Source of the DNA: an uncultured Lachnospiraceae bacterium | GTDB taxonomy: Bacteria; Bacillota; Clostridia; Lachnospirales; Lachnospiraceae | Length of the DNA: 19,723 bases | NCBI GenBank assembly: GCA_910586275.1 | Contig: CAJUIM010000069.1 | Location: 1-19,723, forward strand | Reading direction: 5' to 3' | Shown here: one piece after another, positions 14,183 to 19,723 of the stretch | Layout of the letters: each line of letters begins with the position of its first letter | Numbering within the stretch: position 1 is the first letter of the stretch | Notes under the pieces: generated by a model | Databases searched by the model: none | Told to the model about the DNA's origin: nothing | What the model saw: only the letters and a program-made list of their open reading frames with translations | Made by a program: the position numbers and the translations under genes

Positions 14183-15289
14183 ATGTCAGGATCAACATTC
14201 AATGCCATGTTCGGAATAACCACTTGGGGAGAGTCCCATGGCAAAGCAATCGGTGTCGTAATTGACGGCTGCCCGGCCGGGCTTCCGTTGGAGGAAGAGG
14301 ACATTCAATGCTATTTAGACCGCAGGAAACCGGGGCAGAGTAAAATTGCCACTCCCCGGAAAGAAGAGGATGCGGTGGAAATTCTGTCCGGTACGTTTGA
14401 GGGACTGACTACGGGAACTCCTATTTCGCTGATTGTGCGGAATACGTCTCAGCGTTCCCGCGACTACAGTGAAATTGCTTCCTATTACCGGCCCGGACAT
14501 GCGGATTATACTTTTGACCGGAAATATGGCTTCCGGGATTACAGGGGAGGCGGGCGTTCTTCCGGGCGTGAGACAATCGGCCGGGTGGCGGCAGGCGCGG
14601 TGGCGGCAAAGCTGCTGAAAGAGTTGGGCATAAACATTCTTGCCTATACGAAAGCCATCGGCCCGGTTACCGTTGACATGGATCAATTTAATATAGAAGC
14701 CATAGCCGCTACCCCAACCCGCATGCCGGATTATGAAGCCAGCGAAAGGGCGGAAAGATATTTGGCCGGCTGCATGGAGAACATGGATTCCGCCGGGGGC
14801 ATCATTGAATGCCGCATCAGCGGCGTGCCGGCAGGTTTAGGCGACCCGGTGTTTGAGAAACTGGACGCTAACTTGGCGAAAGCCGTCATGTCGATAGGTG
14901 CCGTGAAGGCTTTCGAAATCGGTGACGGCTGCCAGGTCTGTACCGCAAACGGTTCCGGAAACAATGACTGCTTTCTGGCCGAAAACGGGAAAATCACTAA
15001 GAAGACCAATCATGCCGGCGGTATTCTGGGCGGTATCAGCGATGGAAGCGAGATCGTGCTTAGGGCTTATGTAAAACCTACCCCGTCTGTTTTCTCGGAG
15101 CAGGATACGGTAAATAAAGACGGAGAAAACATCCGCATTCGGATCCAAGGAAGGCATGATCCGGTTATTGTCCCCCGCGCCGTAGTGGTGGTGGAGGCTA
15201 TGGCGGCTCTTGTGCTGGCAGATGCGGTAATCAGCAATATGTCTTCCCGTGTTTCTTATCTGAAGGATTTTTATTTCCGCGGGGAATAA
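14183..15289 (+). CDS. aroC: Chorismate synthase
   Basis: Converts EPSP to chorismate, the last shikimate step, using reduced FMN. The 368-aa length is standard. Signature motifs are WGESHGKAIGVVIDGCPAGL at residues 13-32, DRRKPGQSKIATPRKEEDAV, YRGGGRSSGRETIGRVAAGA and RIQGRHDPVIVPRAVVVVEA. Residues that contact FMN and EPSP in known structures (the His of GESHG, the Arg and Ser of the RSSGRET loop, the RHD motif) are all present. ATG 14183 follows AAAGGAG. It appears to be a single gene; no other aro gene is in view. Confidence 0.96.
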   Translation: MSGSTFNAMFGITTWGESHGKAIGVVIDGCPAGLPLEEEDIQCYLDRRKPGQSKIATPRKEEDAVEILSGTFEGLTTGTPISLIVRNTSQRSRDYSEIASYYRPGHADYTFDRKYGFRDYRGGGRSSGRETIGRVAAGAVAAKLLKELGINILAYTKAIGPVTVDMDQFNIEAIAATPTRMPDYEASERAERYLAGCMENMDSAGGIIECRISGVPAGLGDPVFEKLDANLAKAVMSIGAVKAFEIGDGCQVCTANGSGNNDCFLAENGKITKKTNHAGGILGGISDGSEIVLRAYVKPTPSVFSEQDTVNKDGENIRIRIQGRHDPVIVPRAVVVVEAMAALVLADAVISNMSSRVSYLKDFYFRGE

Positions 15290-15376
15290 GCCTGCTTTGG
15301 CTTTGTTGGTATTGGGGCACAGTGTCGGTTATTGTAGGAAGAAGGTTGTGAATCTTGCCGAAATCTGTTCTGCGGT

Positions 15377-15405
15377 TTGCAATTGAGGAAGACATATTGT
15401 ATGAT
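15377..15405 (+). promoter_or_regulatory. Probable sigma-A promoter for tgt
   Basis: TTGCAA (15377-15382), a 17-nt spacer and TATGAT (15400-15405). The start would fall near 15412, giving a leader of about 95 nt that contains the MITE-like fragment. Confidence 0.45.
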
Positions 15406-15426
15406 GGATAGCGTATCAGGATAAAT

Positions 15427-15488
15427 TAGAGATGTTTGAAAAACCACGCAAAGTGGTGAAGCGGCACGTCGTAGTGCATATGTGTGCA
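15427..15488. repeat. Internally deleted copy of the MITE-like repeat in the tgt leader
   Basis: It starts TAGAGATGTTTGAAAA like the element end. From 15448 it aligns over 41 nt with 6956-6996 of the full copy at about 30 of 41 identical positions, most differences being transitions. The central third and the right terminus are missing. CCAC-GCAAA-GTGG and GCAC-GTCGTA-GTGC can form small hairpins. A 27-codon frame runs through it to the tgt start (15432-15515). Confidence 0.55.
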
Positions 15489-15507
15489 ATGAGATGGAGG
15501 AAAGAAG

Positions 15508-16653
15508 ATGTATAAATTATTGAAGCAGGAGGGCAGGGCTAAGCGGGGAGAATTCCATACCGTGCACGGCGTGATCCAGACTCCCGTTTTTATGAATGTG
15601 GGGACTGCGGCAGCCATAAAGGGGGCGGTGTCCACGGAGGATTTGGAGCAGATTAAGACACAGGTGGAACTGTCCAATACTTATCATCTGCATGTGAGGC
15701 CGGGGGACGAGACAGTGAAGAAGATGGGGGGACTGCATAAATTTATGTCTTGGGACAAGCCCATTCTTACCGATTCCGGCGGTTTTCAAGTGTTTTCCCT
15801 GGCTTCTTTGCGGAAAATTAAGGAAGAGGGCGTGTATTTCAATTCCCATGTGGACGGGCGAAGAATATTTATGGGGCCGGAAGAGAGCATGCGGATTCAG
15901 TCCAATCTGGCATCTACTATTGCCATGGCATTTGATGAATGCCCTTCCAGCAAGGCGGACAGGAAATATGTGCAGGATTCGGTGGACCGGACCACCAGAT
16001 GGCTGGAACGGTGCAGAAAAGAGATGATACGGCTGAATGGGATGGAGGACACCATTAACAGAAATCAGCTTCTGTTTGCCATAAATCAGGGGGCGGTGTT
16101 TGAGGATATCCGCCGGGATCATGCGAAAAGAATTGCGGAAATGGAGTTGGACGGCTATGCGGTCGGCGGATTGGCAGTGGGGGAGAGCCATGAAGAGATG
16201 TATCATATATTGGAGGAAACCGTTCCCTGCCTGCCGGCAGACAAGCCTACCTATCTGATGGGCGTTGGCACGCCGGCCAATATTCTGGAAGGTGTGGAGA
16301 GAGGCGTTGATTTCTTTGACTGTGTATATCCTACGCGGAACGGCAGGCACGGGCATCTGTATACCAATCATGGAAAAATAAATTTATTCAATGCCAAATA
16401 CGAACTGGACGGAAGGCCGATAGAAGAGGGATGCCGGTGTCCCGCATGCAGACGCTATTCCAGGGCATACATCCGCCATTTGCTGAAAGCGAAAGAAATG
16501 CTTGGCATGAGACTTTGTGTGCTGCATAATCTGTATTTTTACAATACGATGATGGAAGAAATCAGGGATGCCTTGGATGCCGGGAACTTTGCGGTGTACA
16601 AGAGACGGAAACTGGAGGGGATGAGCATGGGGCAGGAGAGTCAGGACATCTGA
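15508..16653 (+). CDS. tgt: tRNA-guanine transglycosylase (Tgt)
   Basis: Exchanges guanine-34 of GUN-anticodon tRNAs for preQ1 on the way to queuosine. The 381-aa length is typical. LTDSGGFQVFSL holds the general base Asp89, and VDFFDCVYPTRNGRHGHLYT holds the nucleophilic Asp271 and the tRNA-binding loop. The zinc site is CRCPACRRYSRAYIRHLLKA with LCVLHNLYFY (CxCxxC plus His). GGLAVGESHEEMYHILE is the substrate-pocket helix. ATG 15508 follows GGAGGAAAG. No queA lies upstream, unlike the common queA-tgt-yajC order; aroC is there instead. Confidence 0.96.
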   Translation: MYKLLKQEGRAKRGEFHTVHGVIQTPVFMNVGTAAAIKGAVSTEDLEQIKTQVELSNTYHLHVRPGDETVKKMGGLHKFMSWDKPILTDSGGFQVFSLASLRKIKEEGVYFNSHVDGRRIFMGPEESMRIQSNLASTIAMAFDECPSSKADRKYVQDSVDRTTRWLERCRKEMIRLNGMEDTINRNQLLFAINQGAVFEDIRRDHAKRIAEMELDGYAVGGLAVGESHEEMYHILEETVPCLPADKPTYLMGVGTPANILEGVERGVDFFDCVYPTRNGRHGHLYTNHGKINLFNAKYELDGRPIEEGCRCPACRRYSRAYIRHLLKAKEMLGMRLCVLHNLYFYNTMMEEIRDALDAGNFAVYKRRKLEGMSMGQESQDI

Positions 16654-16749
16654 TGACCGGGCATCCTTCCGGGAGCGGGCTGCGGTTTGGCGGAATCACA
16701 TTGGGAGTAAACCGTAACGCAATTTCTTTGAGGATGTGTGAAATAGGGC

Positions 16750-16778
16750 TTGTCTTATGGCCTAAAGTTGTGTATTAT
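16750..16778 (+). promoter_or_regulatory. Possible sigma-A promoter for yajC
   Basis: TTGTCT (16750-16755), a 17-nt spacer and TATTAT (16773-16778), 54 nt before the yajC ATG. The -10 matches 5 of 6 and the -35 matches 4 of 6. It would allow yajC expression independent of tgt. Confidence 0.4.
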
Positions 16779-16832
16779 TGGTAAGAGAGTATTTTCAGAG
16801 GAAAAAGTCAAGGATTTTAGGAGGAATTGCAA

Positions 16833-17165
16833 ATGGGCATTTTGTTGACAGAGGCGACAGCAGCAGAGGCGGGAGTAGGAGCAGGGATGGGAATGGTTAC
16901 GATAGTATATATCGTCCTGATTTTTGTTTTTATCTATTTCTTTATGCTTCGTCCGCAGAAAAAGGAACAAAAAAAGATGTCTGCCATGCTATCTGCACTT
17001 GAGATAGGCGACTGTATTCTGACAAACAGCGGTTTTTACGGCATCATTATTGACATTACGGAGGATACGCTGATTGTAGAATTTGGCAATAATAAGAACT
17101 GCCGCATCCCCATGCAGAAAACTGCCGTTGCGCAGGTAGAGAAACCGGGGGAAGATACGAAATAG
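16833..17165 (+). CDS. yajC: Preprotein translocase subunit YajC
   Basis: Small single-pass membrane protein associated with SecDF-type Sec accessory complexes, 110 aa. The membrane segment is at about residues 20-41 (MVTIVYIVLIFVFIYFFMLR). It is followed by the hallmark RPQKKEQKKMSAMLSALEIG, then a small beta-rich domain DCILTNSGFYGIIIDITEDT and PMQKTAVAQV. The start at 16833 has AGGAGG 8 nt upstream; a TTG two codons earlier lies too close to that site. It follows tgt by 179 nt, the usual neighbour. No secD or secF follows; a terminator ends the unit. Confidence 0.93.
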   Translation: MGILLTEATAAEAGVGAGMGMVTIVYIVLIFVFIYFFMLRPQKKEQKKMSAMLSALEIGDCILTNSGFYGIIIDITEDTLIVEFGNNKNCRIPMQKTAVAQVEKPGEDTK

Positions 17166-17191
17166 CATATTAGGAAGAACGGTTAAAAATC

Positions 17192-17233
17192 AGACGGTAC
17201 AGTCTCGGCTATATGAGATGTGCTGTCTTTTTT
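17192..17233. terminator. Intrinsic terminator between yajC and the LysR gene, likely bidirectional
   Basis: AGACGGTACAGTCTC pairs with GAGATGTGCTGTCT around an 8-nt loop (with G-U pairs and one bulge) and is followed by TTTTTT. On the minus strand the same stem is followed by GATTTTT. It fits the convergent yajC and LysR genes. Confidence 0.75.
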
Positions 17234-17292
17234 GCGTGACGGTTATAGGAAAAAGAACGAAATGCAGTGAGGGACCCGTCCGGAGGGCAATG

Positions 17293-18222
17293 TCATTCGC
17301 TTAATCCGCAGCCGGCGTCAGGAATGCCGCTTTTATTCGGACATGCTTTCTCTCCGCGGCATAGGGCAAGAAATGTTTTTGCGGAGGAAGTGAGGAATTT
17401 CTTATTGTGGTAAATAATGTGGAATTTCCGCTGGAAATCCAGTCCTTTTACGCGGATGGCTAAGACCTGTCCCTGTTTCAGGGCATCGGCCACCATGCGG
17501 TGAGGAAGGACTGCAATGCCAAGTCCGTTGGCCACGGCATTTACCAATGCGGCAGTGCTGGTAGCTTCCCATATGGGAGTGACGGAAAAACCGGCCTGTG
17601 CAACGGCGCGGTCAAAAACTTCGCGTGTGCCGCTTCCTTCTTCCCGCAGGAGAAAATTCTGCTGCCGGAATTCTGACGCTGAGATTTCCTGTCCATGGCA
17701 GAAGCCGCCTGCCGGGGGACAAATTACAGTAAGTTCATCTTCCATATATTCTTCGCAGATAAAATCGGGAAAATGGCAGATTCCCTCAATCAATGCAAAA
17801 TCCAGTTCATTGTTCAATATTTTCTGTTCCAGCTGTTTGGAGGGGCAGACAATAGCCCTGACTTTTGTGTCAGGGCAGAGGGCGGAGAACGCCTTTACAT
17901 ATCCGGGCAGAAACTGCGATCCGATAGTGATGCTGGCCCCTACCCGGAGGAGCCCGAAGGAATCCCAGTTTCTCAGGCTTTTTTCCATATCGTTGAACAT
18001 GGAAACTATATGTAAAGAATATTCCCGCAATTTCTGTCCGCCTTCTGTAATCTGCAGTCTCCTTCCGATCCGGTCAAACAATGCCACTCCGTAATATTGC
18101 TCCAGTTCCCTGACGGCAAGACTGACGGCAGGCTGTGTCATATGCATTCTGTCGGCGGCTTTTGTTGTGTTGAAATTACTGTCACATACGGCTAGAAATA
18201 TTTTTAAATGGCGGATTGTCAT
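17293..18222 (-). CDS. LysR-family transcriptional regulator
   Basis: Protein of 309 aa. The start at ATG 18222 has AAGGAG 6 nt upstream; the longer frame from 18258 is unsupported. Residues about 1-60 are the LysR winged HTH: MTIRHLKIFLAVCDS, NTTKAADRMHMTQPAVSLAV, RELEQYYGVALFDRIGRRLQ. The co-inducer domain contains LRVGASITIGSQFLPGYVKA, LDFALIEG, LTVICPP, REEGSGTREVFDRAV and ANGLGIAVLPHRMV, the last two typical of the CysL/YwfM-like group that often senses small anions. It is divergent from two chromate-transporter-family genes, with a dyad between them, so it probably controls those genes and itself. The effector is not known. Confidence 0.88.
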   Translation of the reverse strand: MTIRHLKIFLAVCDSNFNTTKAADRMHMTQPAVSLAVRELEQYYGVALFDRIGRRLQITEGGQKLREYSLHIVSMFNDMEKSLRNWDSFGLLRVGASITIGSQFLPGYVKAFSALCPDTKVRAIVCPSKQLEQKILNNELDFALIEGICHFPDFICEEYMEDELTVICPPAGGFCHGQEISASEFRQQNFLLREEGSGTREVFDRAVAQAGFSVTPIWEATSTAALVNAVANGLGIAVLPHRMVADALKQGQVLAIRVKGLDFQRKFHIIYHNKKFLTSSAKTFLALCRGEKACPNKSGIPDAGCGLSE

Positions 18223-18262
18223 AACGGACTCCTTATAAGAAAATCTATATAAATACAATATA

Positions 18263-18291
18263 ATTATATTATTTTACTTATGCTTATGCAA
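18263..18291 (-). promoter_or_regulatory. Candidate promoter of the LysR gene
   Basis: Minus strand: TTGCAT (18291-18286), a 17-nt spacer, TATAAT (18268-18263). The -10 is perfect and the -35 is weak. The -35 overlaps the dyad at 18280-18295, as in autorepressed LysR genes. Confidence 0.45.
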
Positions 18292-18295
18292 GCAT
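18280..18295. promoter_or_regulatory. Candidate LysR operator dyad
   Basis: ATGCTT-ATGC-AAGCAT, perfect 6-bp arms, located between the divergent LysR and chromate-transporter genes. Position and symmetry suggest a LysR site. A second dyad, AATATAATTATATT, lies at about 18257-18270, but AT-richness makes it less informative. Confidence 0.5.
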
Positions 18296-18406
18296 TATAT
18301 TGAATATAGAAGGAAATAAGTGGGAAATCCGGTGCCGTTAACTTTCCATGCGGGCATGATGGCATTGGTTTATTCCGGAGTAGGATAGGGAAAGGAGAGA
18401 CTGGTT

Positions 18407-18979
18407 TTGGAAGAGAAAAAGCAAAAACATAAAAAGCTGTTTTTATCGGCATTTCAGCTGAGCGCCTGCACATTCGGCGGCGGTTTTGTCATAATTCCGC
18501 TGATGAGGAAAAAATTTGTGGAGGAACTGCATTGGATTGAGGAGCAGGAGATGATGGACCTGACTGCCATCGCACAGTCGTCGCCCGGAGCCATTGCAGT
18601 CAATGCTTCCATTCTCGTCGGGTATCATGTGGCAGGGATTCCCGGAGTTTTGACTATGGTTTTGGGCACGGTATTGCCGCCGCTTATCATTATCTCGGTC
18701 ATTTCTTTTTTTTATACGGCATTCCGTGACAATGTAATTGTCAATATGGCAATGACGGGCATGTTGGCCGGAGTGGCAGCAGTTATCTGTGATGTGGTGC
18801 TTACGATGGGAAAAAGCATATTAAAACAGCGGCGGATTTTGCCGGCGATTGTCCTTTTGGCATCCTTTGCAGCCGTCCGTTTCTTCGGGATTAACATTAT
18901 TTTAGTGATTCTGGTCTGCGGGGTGATCGGGGCGGCAGATACAATCTGCCGGCAGCGGACGGGAAAGGAGCGGCCATGA
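18407..18979 (+). CDS. Chromate transporter (CHR) family half-protein, first
   Basis: Integral membrane protein of 190 aa with one CHR domain and about five to six hydrophobic segments. The start is TTG 18407 after AAAGGAGAG (about 9 nt spacing); no ATG precedes the conserved region. Family motifs are FQLSACTFGGGFVIIPLMRK, DLTAIAQSSPGAIAVNASIL and GYHVAGIPGVLTMVLGTVLP. Short-chain CHR proteins work as heteropairs encoded side by side, and this gene overlaps its partner by ATGA. Characterised pairs export chromate. In an anaerobe without other chromate genes nearby, the true substrate may be another oxyanion. Regulation is probably by the divergent LysR gene. Confidence 0.85.
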   Translation: MEEKKQKHKKLFLSAFQLSACTFGGGFVIIPLMRKKFVEELHWIEEQEMMDLTAIAQSSPGAIAVNASILVGYHVAGIPGVLTMVLGTVLPPLIIISVISFFYTAFRDNVIVNMAMTGMLAGVAAVICDVVLTMGKSILKQRRILPAIVLLASFAAVRFFGINIILVILVCGVIGAADTICRQRTGKERP

Positions 18980-19539
18980 TTTATTTGGAATTGCTTTGGA
19001 GTTTCATTCAGATTGGATTGTTCAGCATCGGCGGGGGATATGCGGCCATGCCGTTAATTCAGCATCAGGTGGTGGATGTGCATCCTTGGCTGACGATGAC
19101 GCAGTTTGCGGACATTATGACAATTGCCGAAATGACTCCGGGACCTATTGCCATTAATTCCGCCACATTTGTAGGTATTCAGGTGGCGGGCATTCCCGGG
19201 GCGATTGTGGCCACCTTGGGCTGCATCCTTCCTTCCTGCATTATCGTGACGCTTCTTGCCTATGTATATTACCGCTTCCGGGGCCTGAAGATGGTACAGG
19301 GAATTTTGGCGGGCCTCCGTCCTGCCGTCGTGGCCATGATAGCATCGGCAGGTATTTCCTTAATGATTCTGTCTTTCTTCGGCCAGCGTTCACTGCCGGA
19401 GGACTGGAGCGGCATCAGTTATATCTCTCTGTTTATTTTCGGCTTAAGCCTGGCAGTGCTGCGAAAATGGAAAATCAATCCCGTATATGTGATGGCAGGG
19501 GCAGGGGCCGCAGGCGTGCTGCTGTATTCGGTTTTTTGA
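18976..19539 (+). CDS. Chromate transporter (CHR) family half-protein, second
   Basis: Partner of the preceding gene, 187 aa, with about six hydrophobic segments. Motifs repeat those of the first half: FIQIGLFSIGGGYAAMPLIQ, DIMTIAEMTPGPIAINSATF, VGIQVAGIPGAIVATLGCIL. The two halves are paralogous but clearly different, as expected for oppositely inserted partners of a short-chain CHR pair. ATG 18976 overlaps the upstream stop, with AAAGGAG close by in the first gene. The protein ends AGAAGVLLYSVF in a last membrane segment. Downstream is a short GC hairpin without a T-run, then the right-edge repeat. Confidence 0.85.
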   Translation: MIYLELLWSFIQIGLFSIGGGYAAMPLIQHQVVDVHPWLTMTQFADIMTIAEMTPGPIAINSATFVGIQVAGIPGAIVATLGCILPSCIIVTLLAYVYYRFRGLKMVQGILAGLRPAVVAMIASAGISLMILSFFGQRSLPEDWSGISYISLFIFGLSLAVLRKWKINPVYVMAGAGAAGVLLYSVF

Positions 19540-19549
19540 CCCGCCGCGT

Positions 19550-19566
19550 CTGCCGCCGGGCGGCAG
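19550..19566 (+). other. Short GC hairpin after the chromate-transporter pair
   Basis: CTGCCGCC-G-GGCGGCAG is a palindrome 11 nt after the last stop. It lacks a following T-run, so its value as a terminator is doubtful. The copy of the edge repeat 24 nt further on carries TTTTTTT and might supply termination. Confidence 0.3.
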
Positions 19567-19589
19567 TCATAAAACCGGATATGGATTTC

Positions 19590-19672
19590 CGTAACAGTTC
19601 AGCCTGAATGTTGTGTTGAGAGGCGGACGCAAGGGAGGGATTTTTTTGCGGGACGGCGGCAGCGGGAGTGCC
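19590..19672 (+). repeat. Dispersed repeat, right-edge copy
   Basis: The 41-nt core (19590-19630) matches the reverse complement of window 31-71 at 37 positions, followed by a T7 run and a GGC-rich stretch as in the left copy. Beyond it, CGGGAC (19649-19654) and GTCCCG (about 19674-19679) could pair. The element's true right limit is unclear and could reach the window end. No gene is visible from 19540 to 19723. Confidence 0.7.
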
Positions 19673-19723
19673 TGTCCCGGATTTTCCGTGCACTTTTTCC
19701 GGCTGGGAGTTTCTAAGCAGAAT

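Noticed and set aside
13467..14198. 243-codon open frame antisense to the lactonase gene and intergenic hairpin
   Set aside because: No recognisable protein features; the sense strand encodes a well-supported propeller protein with promoter and ribosome binding site.
15517..16371. 284-codon open frame antisense to tgt
   Set aside because: Shadow of a highly conserved gene; no motif or start signal.
16720..16760. TGTGTGAAATAG as a fourth MITE end upstream of yajC
   Set aside because: Similarity is limited to a few bases and does not extend into the repeat interior.

Overview
The window reads as chromosome of a spore-forming Clostridia member, most likely Lachnospiraceae. The reasons are strong AGGAGG-type ribosome binding sites, several TTG/GTG starts, a Gram-positive lipobox, a ProB without a PUA domain, a regulator-potABCD operon, a YnzC/DUF896 gene and a BofC-like gene behind a sigma-G-like promoter. 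No rRNA, tRNA, CRISPR array or complete transposon is visible. Most of the window is housekeeping; the less ordinary content lies in small repeats and intergenic regulatory DNA.

Left part (1-5716, + strand). A repeat copy (1-76) precedes a membrane-anchored BofC-like gene. A tight operon follows: an HI0933/BaiN-type flavoprotein, a COG2509 flavoprotein (ATGA overlap), proB, ynzC/DUF896 and 5-formyltetrahydrofolate cyclo-ligase. It ends at a long-stem, probably bidirectional terminator (5732-5794).

Middle (5820-8346). A small HTH regulator on the minus strand, an N-terminally truncated Rpn-like nuclease/transposase remnant with 12-bp tandem repeats, and a 174-bp MITE-like element lie between the 5-FCL gene and proA. 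They separate proA from proB. proA ends at a perfect 12-bp-stem terminator.

Polyamine block (8416-12900, - strand). An XRE-cupin regulator is followed by potA, potB, potC and potD, a complete spermidine/putrescine ABC importer with overlapping genes. A consensus sigma-A promoter (TTGACA-16-TATAAT) drives it, with TAAAC/GTTTA dyads just downstream of the inferred start site. A second promoter, back to back with the first, drives a beta-propeller lactonase gene on the + strand.

Right part (12978-19539). The lactonase is followed by a 51-nt near-perfect hairpin and aroC (chorismate synthase), then tgt (tRNA-guanine transglycosylase) with a MITE fragment in its leader, and yajC (Sec accessory) ending at a bidirectional terminator. 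A LysR regulator lies divergent to two overlapping half-size chromate-transporter (CHR) genes. The right edge holds a second copy of the left-edge repeat in inverted orientation (37 of 41 core bases identical).

I see no complete undescribed system. The best leads are two small dispersed repeat families (a MITE-like family with three copies here and an inverted pair at the window edges), the hairpin before aroC, the operator/promoter layout of the polyamine locus, and a MITE-derived 27-codon reading frame overlapping the tgt start.
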